Assembly: GCF_000234665.1 (NCBI RefSeq)
Contig: NC_018320.1
Span: forward strand, 577,497 to 641,496
DNA: 64,000 nucleotides
Direction of reading: 5' to 3'
Origin: Leishmania mexicana MHOM/GT/2001/U1103
Taxonomy: Eukaryota > Euglenozoa > Kinetoplastea > Trypanosomatida > Trypanosomatidae
Shown: positions 50,206 through 61,002 of the stretch, piece by piece
Position numbering within the stretch: position 1 is the stretch's first letter
How the letters are laid out: each line of letters opens with the position of its first letter
The notes under the pieces: generated by a model
What the model was told of the DNA's origin: nothing
Database searches by the model: none
What the model saw: only the letters and a program-made list of their open reading frames with translations
Position numbers and translations under genes: made by a program

Positions 50206-53200
50206 ATGTCGGGCGGCAATGATGGGGCATCGTGGCGACCGTCCGGCAAGCCCAATGTCCCCAACTTTGACGAGACGCAGGAGGATCAATGGAGGTCGTT
50301 GAGGGAAGAGTTGCTTCAGTCTGATGAGGACGAGAATATCCCAGAGTCTGGCGACCTCGCCATTCCACAGCTCCCCTCAGCGAAGAAAGCAGGGAAAAAA
50401 CTGAGAAAGCCCCTATCGGGTGCAAAGCCGACCCCGAAGCCGAAGCAGCAGACTCTTGCCCAGTCGATGAGTGACATGGACATGGAACGTTTGTTGAAGC
50501 GGTACCGCATTGACGAGGATGCCGATGTCGCAGAGGACATCGGGGTGTCGCACCTGCTGCAGCCCCACAGTGATTCCGACGATGGTGGCGATGAGCAAGA
50601 GGCTACTCTGACCGCCGACGAGTTCCTAGCGAGGCTGGCGAGGGCAGAGGCAGTGCCGGCAGCGAGCATCGTCAAGGAAAAGCGTGAGAGCGGAGAGAAG
50701 ACGACTGTGGTTGCACTGAAAGATGAGTCGTTCAATTTTGAGCGAGACCGAAGTGCAAAGCCGCTTCGCCCAAAACCCACTCCAGGAGCAGGTGATGGCG
50801 CGGGCTACCGAAATGAAGAGACGCCAAAGCAAGCCATTGAGCTTGCTGCAACGTTGGCACCACAGACAGACGCTGCGCAGTTCGTGTCGCCAGCGGTGCC
50901 ATACAAGTCGGAGGAAATGACTGAAGGCCTTTTTTACTGGTTCGATGCTCGTGAGCAACCACACACGCTTTCTGTCGACCCTGGATCGCTGTTTCTCTTT
51001 GGAAAGATGGCGGTGGAGAAGAACGGGCGCACCTCCTACCTATCGTGCTGTGTGCGTGTGCGCAACATGTACCGCAGCATTTTTGTTCTACCGAAAGCGG
51101 GCTCCTCGCAGCAGGATGTCGTAAAAGAAATCAATGACATCTGCCGCAACCAGGGAATCGAACAGCGGCGCATCAAATTTGTGGAGCGCTACTACGCTTT
51201 TGAGGTGCCAGGTGTCCCCCACGAAAAGACGCAATGGGCGAAGCTGCGATATCCCGGCCGCTACCCACCACTGAATGCGAAGGGGCCGTTTCGCCACATT
51301 CTGATCATCATGGGCGCTTCCTCATCTCTACTGGAGCTGTTTTTGATCAAGCGAAAGTTGAAAGGGCCCAACTTTCTGCGCATCAGCGGTCTTGTTGCGT
51401 CGGCGAATCGCATTTCGCACTGCGCTCTTGAGTTTAGTGTCGAGTCCCCGAAGAACCTTCGCGTAGAGGACACAAAGCTGCCGGTTCCACCGTTTACGCT
51501 CGCAAGCATTCAGATACATACCCAGCTCGACAGCAAAGGCGCCTGCAACGAGATTCTCATTGCATCAGTTGCCATCTACAAAGACGTCAACATCGAGAAC
51601 ACGATCCGCTACATTCCTGACAATATTCTAACTGGCGTGCGCCCTGCCTCAATGAACACCCCTCTGCCGATCGACCTGGAGAGCTACTGCAACGCCAAAG
51701 GCCTACCCGGCGTGCGCCGCTTTGCCAACGAGCGCGCACTGCTCGACTGGCTCGCACAGCAACTCGGCAAGGTCGATGCGGACATGATGATTGGCCACAA
51801 CTTTCTGGGCTTCACCCTCGATATACTTCTCCGCCGATACCAGGAGCTGAGCATCTCATCGTGGTCCACCATTGGCCGCCTGGACCTGAAACGACTACCG
51901 CGCTTCCAGGGAACCGCCCCCAACGTAAATCAGGAAAAAGAGACGTGCATCGGGCGCCTTGTCGTGGACTCCTACTCACTCTCGCGCGAGCACTACAAGA
52001 CAGTGAATTACAGGCTGCTGTCGCTTGCGGACCAGATGCAGCTGCAGGGGATTGCGAAGGGCAGCAACAACTTCGAGCCTGGTACCTCGGTGCTCACACC
52101 TGCGATGCTGTCGGCATCGCGCGACATCTACGATGTGCTGCTGCAGGTGTGCAACTGCGCTGTGTTATCCACAGCGGTCGTCTCACATCTCGATGTGATT
52201 CGACTGACCAAGCGCCTTACCACGATTGCAGGAAACCTGTGGAGCCGTACCCTCTTCGGTGCCCGCTCTGAGCGCATCGAGTACCTCCTGCTGCACACGT
52301 TCCACGATCTCAAGTTCATTACCCCTGATCGCTATGTGCAGGACTTCAAGCGGGGCCGCGACGACGACGAGGAGGAGGATGGCAAGCGGAAGGCCAAGTA
52401 CCAAGGCGGCATGGTGCTCGACCCCAAGTGCGGCCTTTACTCGGATTACATTCTCCTCCTCGACTTCAACTCCCTGTACCCGTCGCTGATTCAGGAGTTC
52501 AACATTTGCTTCACCACCGTTGATCGCGAAAATCGGAGCGAGATTGATGTGCCACCACCGGAGAACCTCATCTGTGCCTCGTGCGCCGCAGAAGGCCTCT
52601 CCGCTCCATGCTTGCACAAGTCCGTGCTGCCGAAGGTGATCAAAAGTCTCGTAGACAGCCGTCGCGAGGTAAAGCGGCTGATGAAGACAGAGAAGGACGC
52701 GAACAACCTGGCGCTGCTGGAAATACGCCAGAAGGCGCTGAAGTTGACGGCAAACAGCATGTACGGCTGCCTCGGTTTCGAGCACTCACGCTTTCACGCT
52801 CAGCCGCTCGCCGAGCTTGTCACGCGGCAAGGCCGTCTGGCTCTGCAGAGCACAGTAGATCTCATCCCCCAGCTGAACCCTTCCCTGCGCGTGATATACG
52901 GCGATACCGACTCCGTCATGATCCAGACGGGAATCAAGAACGACATCAAGGCAGTCAGGGACCTCGGACTAGACCTGAAGGCAAAGATCAACAAGCGCTA
53001 CCAGAGCCTCGAGATTGACATTGATGGCGTCTTTCGCGCTATTCTGCTGCTGAAGAAGAAAAAGTACGCCGCACTGACGGTGACGGACTGGCAGGGCGAG
53101 GGCAAGACATACAAGAAGGAGGTGAAGGGGCTCGATATGGTGCGGCGTGATTGGTGCCCGCTCTCAAAGTGTGTGTGCGACGCGGTGCTGAGTCGCGTGC

Positions 53201-54228
53201 TGAACGCGGAGGGCAGCGAGGACATTCTGGACTACGTCATGAACTACATGCGGGATGTGGCGGAGCAGGTGCGGGCCGGGCGCTACACGCTCGACAACTT
53301 TGTCATCTCGAAGAGCTTGACGAAGGAACCAGAGGCGTACCGTGGCAACAGCTTTCCTCACGCCACTGTTGCGCTGCGCATGAAGCAGCGGAAGGAGCTG
53401 GTGCGCGTCGGTGACCTGATTCCGTACGTCATCTGCACCGGCGACCGGCTGAGCGACAAGGCGTTTCATGTGGAGGAGGTGCGGCAGAACAGCCAATTGC
53501 ACATCGACTCGGAGTGGTATCTGTCCGTGCAGATCTATCCCCCAGTAATGCGCCTGTGCGAGCATATTCAGGGCTTCTCGAACGCGCAGCTGAGCGAGGC
53601 GATGGGGATCGCCTGCCACACCGGCGCCAAGCTGGAGGAGGAAGAGGCGGGAACGATGAACGACTTCTCGCACAGCTCCCTCTTTCAGAGTCGAAACTTA
53701 GAAGAGTGCTTCCCAGCAGCCCTGCCGCTGCAGGTAGCATGCACACATTGCCGCCTCATGACCCCAATCAATCCGCACACGCGCGTGATGGAGGTGCTCG
53801 CTGACCAGGAAAGGCAACGAGACCGGTTCGACCTGTACGTGTGCGTCAGCTGCCGCAAGTCGCTGCCCGTGGAGTACGTCGCCAACTGCTTCACCCAGAC
53901 CTGCTACGGCATTATCCGGCAGTTTTACCAGTGCGGCGGCAGCGCGGCTGCCGTCAAGGCAGTGCGAACGCAGTTCACGTACTACCGTGCGCTGTTTGAT
54001 GTGCCGCACGCGCCAGGCTGCCCGGCGCGGGTGAAGGATGCCCACTACTACCAAGCGCGCCGCTGCCTCGGCGTGGATCGCCGACTGTATACGTTAGCGG
54101 AGGCGGCGGATCCGGCGGTACAGGAGGTGGCCGACCCAGTCGATCCCCTCAACGCTGCTGCCGAGACTATCTACAAGCGCATCGACCACCTGTTCATTAA
54201 TCTCGACTCCCTCTTCGCTGGCATCTAA
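50206..54228 (+). CDS. POLA1: DNA polymerase alpha catalytic subunit, 1340 aa
   Basis: Family B polymerase that extends RNA primers made by its primase partner to start each DNA strand. The ATG at 50206 (MSGGNDGASW) is the first true ATG. The N-terminal 240 residues are acidic and disordered. A polymerase alpha-type segment KFVERYYAFEVPGVPHEKTQW lies near 325-345. The palm motifs are all present: motif A DFNSLYPSLIQEFNICFTT at about 753-771, motif B KLTANSMYGCLGFEHSRF at about 846-863, and motif C YGDTDS at 898-903 with both catalytic Asp. NICFTT after motif A and the GFEHSRF phrase favour alpha over delta, epsilon or zeta. A C-terminal Cys module has pairs at 1179/1182 and 1213/1216, followed by further Cys (about 1232-1250) that may form the second site. 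The usual length for the family is 1300-1500. It sits second in the plus-strand cluster. Confidence 0.95.
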   Translation: MSGGNDGASWRPSGKPNVPNFDETQEDQWRSLREELLQSDEDENIPESGDLAIPQLPSAKKAGKKLRKPLSGAKPTPKPKQQTLAQSMSDMDMERLLKRYRIDEDADVAEDIGVSHLLQPHSDSDDGGDEQEATLTADEFLARLARAEAVPAASIVKEKRESGEKTTVVALKDESFNFERDRSAKPLRPKPTPGAGDGAGYRNEETPKQAIELAATLAPQTDAAQFVSPAVPYKSEEMTEGLFYWFDAREQPHTLSVDPGSLFLFGKMAVEKNGRTSYLSCCVRVRNMYRSIFVLPKAGSSQQDVVKEINDICRNQGIEQRRIKFVERYYAFEVPGVPHEKTQWAKLRYPGRYPPLNAKGPFRHILIIMGASSSLLELFLIKRKLKGPNFLRISGLVASANRISHCALEFSVESPKNLRVEDTKLPVPPFTLASIQIHTQLDSKGACNEILIASVAIYKDVNIENTIRYIPDNILTGVRPASMNTPLPIDLESYCNAKGLPGVRRFANERALLDWLAQQLGKVDADMMIGHNFLGFTLDILLRRYQELSISSWSTIGRLDLKRLPRFQGTAPNVNQEKETCIGRLVVDSYSLSREHYKTVNYRLLSLADQMQLQGIAKGSNNFEPGTSVLTPAMLSASRDIYDVLLQVCNCAVLSTAVVSHLDVIRLTKRLTTIAGNLWSRTLFGARSERIEYLLLHTFHDLKFITPDRYVQDFKRGRDDDEEEDGKRKAKYQGGMVLDPKCGLYSDYILLLDFNSLYPSLIQEFNICFTTVDRENRSEIDVPPPENLICASCAAEGLSAPCLHKSVLPKVIKSLVDSRREVKRLMKTEKDANNLALLEIRQKALKLTANSMYGCLGFEHSRFHAQPLAELVTRQGRLALQSTVDLIPQLNPSLRVIYGDTDSVMIQTGIKNDIKAVRDLGLDLKAKINKRYQSLEIDIDGVFRAILLLKKKKYAALTVTDWQGEGKTYKKEVKGLDMVRRDWCPLSKCVCDAVLSRVLNAEGSEDILDYVMNYMRDVAEQVRAGRYTLDNFVISKSLTKEPEAYRGNSFPHATVALRMKQRKELVRVGDLIPYVICTGDRLSDKAFHVEEVRQNSQLHIDSEWYLSVQIYPPVMRLCEHIQGFSNAQLSEAMGIACHTGAKLEEEEAGTMNDFSHSSLFQSRNLEECFPAALPLQVACTHCRLMTPINPHTRVMEVLADQERQRDRFDLYVCVSCRKSLPVEYVANCFTQTCYGIIRQFYQCGGSAAAVKAVRTQFTYYRALFDVPHAPGCPARVKDAHYYQARRCLGVDRRLYTLAEAADPAVQEVADPVDPLNAAAETIYKRIDHLFINLDSLFAGI

Positions 54229-55949
54229 GTTGTCCGCGCCGCCTTCTCGCCGCTTCATTCGTTCGAGGAGGGCACAAAGCACGGTCAGGCAGGCGTGGAA
54301 AACGCGGTGGACGGAGACGCTGTGAGCGGTGTCGCTGCCTGGGAAGGTAGGCGTTGAGCGGAGTGGGGGTATGCTTTTCTTTGTTGGGGCTCTACGCGGA
54401 GCGAGTCGGCTACTCTATGCTGTTCTTGTTTTCATTTGGCATGTGCTCACCTGTGTGTGCGTGTGTCAAGAGGTCGAAGGCGCGTCACTACAGGTCTCAC
54501 GGCGTTTGTTTTCTCTCATGCCCATCATGTGGGGTCTTCGTTGCTTTCCTCTGTCCTTTCTGCTTGCCTGCTCCCCAGCCGTGGGCCTCCCCGACTTCTT
54601 CTGTTGTCTTTCACCTCACTCTCCCCTTCGGCGCATCTTTCAAAGGCTGCTGAGGTCGAGGGAGGAGTTCCACGGTGGCTGCCCCACGTGTCTTTATCGT
54701 TTCCTCTCTCTTCAGCTTCCGCTTCTGCCCCAAGCCCTATCGCTGTTTTTCCATGCTTCATAGATACAAAGGCCGCGCACCCACCCTTGCTGTAAAGGGC
54801 GTGCTGGAGGGCCGTCTAGTGCCGATACTCCCCCGCCCCCAAAAAGAGCGAGTGGGAGGAGAGGGTTTGATGATGCGTGGGTAGGGGACTGTTGTTGTCG
54901 TAACGAGATTGCCAAGTGTGGCGCAGCACCTCCCTGCGTGGGTACCAGAGCTTGCCTGCATGAGTGCACATCGTCGCATAGATGGTTTGTCCGAACCTCT
55001 CAATAGGCACAAATCAGCTGAGCACGCGTTTTCTTTCTTTTTTTCGCGCGCGTCTGTTGTCTGGTTCGTCTGTCACGCAGGTCCGCCGGGTCCGCCGCTT
55101 TCGCTTCAAGCACCACCACCATAGAAATCAAGAGGGCGGCTGCGCGTATCCCTCTCTCTACATCCATACATATCTTCAGGATGCTACACGTTGTTCGTCT
55201 CACTAGTGAACGCACCAACTAAACCGGAACAGAAGGGAGGGATAGACCAGGACGAAAGGATACGGGGGCCGTCAGTGTGGTGCGAATAGGGGGGGGGAGC
55301 ATGGCCGTTCAAATCCCATTCCTCCTGGGACAGCGTCGCCGGGTCAAGAGGAAGAAGGGCATGAGCTCACGACTAAGCGCCGCCACTTCACTCTTTACTC
55401 ACTTTACGTGCGGCTAGCGGGGAGGCGGGTACCTCTTGTACGCATCGCGTTGTCAGCCGGCACGAAGTTGTTGCCCCCCTCTTCTTTTTCCATCCCCCTC
55501 TTCGCCCTTATCCCCCCTTGTCACTCTTAAGTTCGGCGCACACGAAAGTCGGAAGGGCGCACGCACCGTGCTGTCATCTATGGTTCCACAGGTTGCGTGC
55601 GGCGTGCGGTTTGAGCTTAACCTTTCCGCGCCTTTCACCGTTTCGCTTCGCTGCGGTGAAGCCGATGCGTCGGTTGGGCGAGTGGGCTGCGCAGCTTACC
55701 CACTTTCCTCGCTGTTCTCCCAATGTACGCGACTGCATTCGCCTCTCTTGTCGCCTTCACTTGCTGCTCTTTCCTCTTCTCCTCCCCCCAACGTAGCAGT
55801 GGCCCACCCTCATCCGTTTCCCCCTCCCAAATAGCAGCTCGCACGACGCGGGGCTTCTGTTGCCCGCCGGCGAAGTCATTCCCTCTTCACGGGTGCTACT
55901 GTGAAGTTTGATAGCAGTGGCGGTCGTTGGCACCGTTGCTCGGTTGTGC
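54229..55949. other. Intergenic spacer between POLA and CFAP57-like
   Basis: This 1.7 kb has T/C-rich stretches (54360-54780, 55470-55520) on the transcribed strand, as expected for splice signals, and a G-run near 55290-55298. Short plus-strand frames (up to 144 codons) are low in complexity and I do not call them. Confidence 0.55.
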
Positions 55950-55973
55950 TGTCTTTTCGTCTGCCTGTTTCAG
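55950..55973 (+). promoter_or_regulatory. Candidate trans-splice acceptor for the CFAP57-like gene
   Basis: A T-rich tract (gtcttttcgtctgcctgtttcag) ends with AG at 55972-55973, about 20 bases before the ATG at 55994. The tract is modest; a stronger acceptor may lie further upstream. Confidence 0.45.
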
Positions 55974-55993
55974 TCTTTGCGACGTGGGAAACC

Positions 55994-58900
55994 ATGTCAC
56001 AAAACCCGCGGATGATTGAACGCCGCGTGGTGTTCGGCGTGTGCGAGGATGTCAAGGACGGCGTGCACTACCTTGGAGAGGACTACATTGTGTGGGTTGC
56101 CGGCGAGAGTCTTGTGCTGCTCGATACACAGCAAGGCACGCAGGAGCTCGTGCAGTGCACACCCGGATGTGAGGGGGTGACAGCGATGGCTCTGGCCCCC
56201 AGTCGCCGCCTCCTGGCAGTGGCCGAGTCGGGCAAGACTCCGCTCATCGTCATTTATCTCTTCGACTCTACCGCTTCCCCACGCATCAAGCGGCGCTCGG
56301 TGCTGCACTTCTCCGACCTCGGCTCCACCGAGTTTGTCTCGCTCTCCTTTTCACAGGACGGCCGCTACCTCGTCACTCTCGGCGGCTTCCCGGAGTGGAA
56401 GTTGGTGTACTGGGACGTGGAGAAGCACAAGATGCTTGCCCACGACACGGCACTGGAGAGCGCCATAACGGCCAAGGACAGTCGTCACCTCAAGCAGTGC
56501 TCCATCTCCCCCTACGACGCTTCCCTTCTCTGCGTCACGGGGCAGGGCTGTGTGAAGTTCTTCTCCTACACGGACGGCCACCTGTTCCCCACCACCGGTG
56601 GGGTGGAGGCGCCGGATGTGCAGTACCTGGCCCACACCTGGCTGATGGAGGAGGAGAGCCGACTCGTCGTATCCACCGACAACGGGGACCTACTGCTCTT
56701 TGAGAAGCAGCAGTACAAGCACCCCCTTCCGCTTTCCCCGTCTGACGGCATCGCCATCACGGCGCTCGCGTCCTACACGAAGGGATTCGTCTGCGGCGGT
56801 GACATGGGTCTCATCACGCTGTTCGAGCGCACACTCAGCAAGGAGATGTATCGCAAGGTGCGCACGTTCCGCTTCGCCGCCGACGGGCGGTACGGCGCCG
56901 TGACGGACTTGACGACAGTATCGAAGATCGGCGCTCAGGTGCCGGTCATTCGCGCCTTCACCTTTACTCCGCCTCCAGCGGAGGAGATGCTTGGCTTTCT
57001 CACGAGCACAAAGCAGATTTACGCGCTGAATGTGCCGAACGCGGATTTCACCAAAGCCGAGGACATGGTGTTTCAGCCGGTCGGGCAGCCTTTCCACACG
57101 GGCGGCGTCGTTGCCGTGGACACGTGCGTCCAGCGGCCCCTTGTCGCCACCGCCGGCCGTGACGGCAGTGTGTTTCTGTGGAACAGCATCACCAACGTGG
57201 TGGAGATGCGCAATAGCTTCCAGGAGGAGATTGTCAGCATGGCGATGCACCCATCCGGGCTGCACATGATCATCGCCTTCGCTGACTCTATGCGTGTGTT
57301 CAACATATACGAAAAGGAATTGTGCGAGTTCAAGCGGCTCAGCATCCGCAACTGCACCGCGTGCCGCTTCAGTCACGGCGGGCAGTACTTCGCCGTTGCC
57401 AACTCCTCCATCATCCACGTGCACTACACGTACACGTGCGAGCTCCTGGGCCACTTGCGCGGGCACAACAGCAAGGTACGTAGCCTCAGCTTTGTGCCAC
57501 CGGATGACACCCGCCTCATCTCGTCTGGTGCCGACGGCGCCGTCTTCGAGTTTAGCCTGTGTGACTTCCACAAGGTCCGCGACAACGTCACGAAAGCCGT
57601 GACGTATCACTGCGCTGCGGCGGATATGCACACTGTCTGGGCTGCTGGAAACGATCGAAAAATGCGGCAGATGGACCGAGCCACGATGCTGCAGACCATC
57701 GAGTACAACCTGCCCGACGCATCGATGCGGTGCATGCTGGTCAGTCAGTCGCTGAAGCTCCTCTTTGGCGGCTGCGAGGACGGCACCGTCCGTGTGTTCA
57801 ACACGTACCTGGGCGAGAAGCTGAACGGACAGGGGGTGGACCGAGGTGGTGGCGGCGCCGGCGGCGGTGCAGGAGGCGGCGGTGACAGCCATCACGGCAA
57901 CCCACGCATCGTGACGGCGCAACGCGACATCAAGATCGAGTCGCACGTCACTCACATTGGTATCATCACGGACATGGCTCTCTCGTACGATGAGGGCATG
58001 CTCATTACTGTTGGTGAGGACGGAATGGTAGTCTTTTGGGACGTTGTAGCCCCGCACCGTGGCGCTGTAAAGCAGGTCGAGCACATGACAGAGCTCCTTG
58101 TCGATCGCCGTGACCTGGACGCCTCCATGCAGCTCCTGCACAACCTCACCACTCAGGTGAAGGACCTGCAGCAGCGTATGGCACAGCAAAAGTTGAAGAA
58201 GGAGCGGCAGCACGAAGAGCAGATCGCACACCTCGACCGAGACTACCAGAATGAGATGCAGAAGCAAAAGGCGGAGATCGCGGCTCTCCAGGCGGCCAAA
58301 GGCGAGCAGGCCATCCGCTTCACCGAGCTTATGGCGGAGATGGAGCAAAAGTTTGCCCAGACGCTCAGCCAGGCCGAAGAGGACTATCGTTGCAAGATCG
58401 AGTCGCTCAGTAGCCGTGCCGGCCAACTGCGCCACCTCCTTGCCGAGGCGGATACGAATCACGAACGTGAGAAAGCGCGCTTGCAGGATGAGACCGACAC
58501 CCAGCGCCTGGCCGACAAGCAGCGGCAGCAGAGGGAGTTTAACGCTCTCGACGAGGAGCAGTACCGCATTGCGGCCGAGAAGGAGCGCAACGACGCTGAG
58601 ACGGAGGCGATGTGCGCCATAATTGAAGAGGACAATGACACCGAGATCGTGAAGGCAAAGGAGTACTACGAGAAGCGTCTCCGTGAGCAGGAGGAAGAGG
58701 CGGCAGCGCTGCAGTCGGCCAACAACGCGCTCCTCTCCAAATTGAACATGAACCGTGCTGAGCTCGAGTCCAAGATGGCCGATGTCACCGAGAAGCTACG
58801 GCAGCAAACAGTGTTAGAGTCGCACATCAACTCAGCCAAGCGCGACATCGAGGCCCTCACAAATGAGGTGCGCGAGCGAGGGGAGACGATCACCGAGAAG

Positions 58901-59701
58901 GAACGCCGCATTCAAGACCTGCGAACAAAGAATCAGGAGCTGGAGAAGTTCAAGTTCGTGCTCGAGTTCAAGCGCAAGGAGCTCAAGACACAGATCGAGC
59001 CAAAAGACAACGAGATCAGCGCCTCCAAGCTGAAGCTGGAGCACATGGACGCGGAGACGAGCCAGTACGAGTCCAGCAATGAGCACCTGGTCTTGCAGAT
59101 CAAGAGCCTGCGGCAGAAGCGAGCGGCCCAGCAGAAGGAGCTTGACGGCCTTGCGGCCCGCATAGCCGAGGCAAAGTCGCTTCAGGGCCGCATGTGGGCA
59201 GAGATCAGCGACACCTACAACGAGTATCAAGCATCGAAGGACAAAAAGCGGCTCAAGTCGATGTCGAAGGCGCTCTACGAGAACTACACAGATGGGCACA
59301 GACCAGCCAATCAGGGTCAGTTTACGTCAGCTCGGACTGCCACCGATGAGGTGAAGGACTACCACCGGGAGCGCGACCACCTGGAGGGAAACTTGGCAAG
59401 CCTAAAGAGGAAGATCGCTAAGGACGAAGAGAACCATCGCGTGGAGAAGCAGCGCATCACCACGGAGAACGTCATCCTCATCAAGGAGATCAACGACCTG
59501 CGCAAGGAGGCACGAACGGTGGCTGCAAAGGCCGGCGTGGTGCGTCCTACTGACCCCAACGGCGTCTCTGTGTACGACGAGCAGTACGCGCGTGAGGTCA
59601 GTGTGCAGCAGGCTGAGATAGTGCGGCTGCGCGCGATTGTGGAGCAGCTAGAGGCCCAGCTGAAGGCGAAGGGACTCCCGCTACCCATCACCAACGCCTA
59701 A
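55994..59701 (+). CDS. CFAP57: CFAP57-like WD40 and coiled-coil flagellar protein, 1235 aa
   Basis: The ATG at 55994 gives MSQNPRMIERRVVFGVCEDV. The frame extends upstream only from a GTG. Residues 15-690 form a long WD-repeat region, with repeats ending in phrases such as KLVYWDVEKH, DGSVFLWNS, DGAVFEF, DGTVRVFN and DGMVVFWDV. A Gly-rich loop (about 617-628) interrupts it. From about 690 to the end the protein is a continuous charged coiled coil, with many QQ, EE and K/R heptads. WD40 first and a long coil second, at about 1250 residues, is the architecture of CFAP57 (WDR65/FAP57). In other flagellates that axonemal protein contributes to inner dynein arm attachment. This matches an organism with a motile flagellum. 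Orthology is inferred from architecture and overall resemblance; other WD-coil axonemal proteins are the alternative. Confidence 0.85.
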   Translation: MSQNPRMIERRVVFGVCEDVKDGVHYLGEDYIVWVAGESLVLLDTQQGTQELVQCTPGCEGVTAMALAPSRRLLAVAESGKTPLIVIYLFDSTASPRIKRRSVLHFSDLGSTEFVSLSFSQDGRYLVTLGGFPEWKLVYWDVEKHKMLAHDTALESAITAKDSRHLKQCSISPYDASLLCVTGQGCVKFFSYTDGHLFPTTGGVEAPDVQYLAHTWLMEEESRLVVSTDNGDLLLFEKQQYKHPLPLSPSDGIAITALASYTKGFVCGGDMGLITLFERTLSKEMYRKVRTFRFAADGRYGAVTDLTTVSKIGAQVPVIRAFTFTPPPAEEMLGFLTSTKQIYALNVPNADFTKAEDMVFQPVGQPFHTGGVVAVDTCVQRPLVATAGRDGSVFLWNSITNVVEMRNSFQEEIVSMAMHPSGLHMIIAFADSMRVFNIYEKELCEFKRLSIRNCTACRFSHGGQYFAVANSSIIHVHYTYTCELLGHLRGHNSKVRSLSFVPPDDTRLISSGADGAVFEFSLCDFHKVRDNVTKAVTYHCAAADMHTVWAAGNDRKMRQMDRATMLQTIEYNLPDASMRCMLVSQSLKLLFGGCEDGTVRVFNTYLGEKLNGQGVDRGGGGAGGGAGGGGDSHHGNPRIVTAQRDIKIESHVTHIGIITDMALSYDEGMLITVGEDGMVVFWDVVAPHRGAVKQVEHMTELLVDRRDLDASMQLLHNLTTQVKDLQQRMAQQKLKKERQHEEQIAHLDRDYQNEMQKQKAEIAALQAAKGEQAIRFTELMAEMEQKFAQTLSQAEEDYRCKIESLSSRAGQLRHLLAEADTNHEREKARLQDETDTQRLADKQRQQREFNALDEEQYRIAAEKERNDAETEAMCAIIEEDNDTEIVKAKEYYEKRLREQEEEAAALQSANNALLSKLNMNRAELESKMADVTEKLRQQTVLESHINSAKRDIEALTNEVRERGETITEKERRIQDLRTKNQELEKFKFVLEFKRKELKTQIEPKDNEISASKLKLEHMDAETSQYESSNEHLVLQIKSLRQKRAAQQKELDGLAARIAEAKSLQGRMWAEISDTYNEYQASKDKKRLKSMSKALYENYTDGHRPANQGQFTSARTATDEVKDYHRERDHLEGNLASLKRKIAKDEENHRVEKQRITTENVILIKEINDLRKEARTVAAKAGVVRPTDPNGVSVYDEQYAREVSVQQAEIVRLRAIVEQLEAQLKAKGLPLPITNA

Positions 59702-61002
59702 CAGGTGTGGTGGTGAGTGAGGATGCACGCACAACGTACCAACGCACTCCCTTGTCTTGCTCCCGCGCGCCTCTTTTTCTTTTGTGTCGCTGGGCTATTT
59801 GCGACGACTCGGCATTGTCGATGATCGACCCTACGCTTGTTCTTCATCTCGGTCCCTCTCTGCGCTGCGAAGGCGTGCGTCTCTGCCTTTGGATGTGAAG
59901 AAGCCGCCGCTGCTGGTGGTGGTGCGTTCGGCGATGCTGAAGCCCTCTTGCGCACTCTTTCTTGAGTCTTGCTAGCTGCCGCTTATCTTTTGCATGCGAG
60001 CAACATCTCACCTCTTTGGTGTGCGTGCGCGCTGTCGTCTTGCACATGCGCTCACGATGATACGGAGGGGGCGTCGGGGGAGGTGTGGGGGGGGCGAAGA
60101 AGTGATGACGAAGGGGTCGGACGTACCCGTGTGTGCTCACGCGCATGCGCACCCCTCTCTTCCTTCCGCCGTTTATGCTTTTTTCTATGGTGAGGCCGAA
60201 GGAGTGATGTACAGTGCCGGAAGCCTGCCTATGCCTTTGTGCACTTCATCTATGTAACGTTACGGTATGTAGATACCACCCGTCGCTGCAGGTGCTGCCA
60301 TCTTGCAATCCACTCTAAAACGTCTACACACACCAGCAGCGCCTTCAGGACGAGACAGTGCTGATGGAGACTGTAGTGCTCGAGGTGGCGGAGAGTGAGC
60401 GTGTACAGATAGCCCCCCCCTTCCCCGTGAAGTATAAGAAGTGGGTGGAGGGATAGGGTGTGTCTGCGGAACTCCCAGTCCCGCTTTGCACCACACTTCT
60501 CTACTACTGTCGTGCACATTTCCGGCACACGTGCTCTCTACTTAAGATGGGCCCGAGAATGCAGCGTCGTCTCAGGCGCCATGCGCGTGAGGCACTGCTT
60601 CATGTGCGCGCTCAAGGTGCTTGCGTGTGTCGTTGCCGGGTTTCTCACGCTTCCCTCCTCGCCCCTTTTTCGTTTCTTTCCATGCGTCACCTTCCGCATC
60701 AACGCTCTGCCCTTGTCCCGCTCCTTTGTCTCCCTCTCCTTGTGCTCTGCATTACCTTCTCGCTCATCTGTGCGAGTGATCTCGTGCGTGTCGCCGACCG
60801 TGTGTGTGTGTGCATGCCACCGCTGGTCCCGCTCTCCACCCAGAGCTCACAGACATACGACTCGCCGTCTCACACATTGCAGCGAAAGCCGCCACACAAT
60901 CACATAAAACAAAGCGAGCCAAAGAAGGGAGGAGGGAGAAAAGAAAACCCGTATACGCACACGGGAGCGACAAGGCTGTGCTAAGGCCGGGAGGAGGACG
61001 CG
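59702..61002. other. Intergenic spacer
   Basis: Pyrimidine-rich stretches (59750-59780, 60655-60760) precede the next plus-strand gene and probably include its splice acceptor. A frame of 174 codons (60460-60984) is low in complexity. No gene is called. Confidence 0.55.
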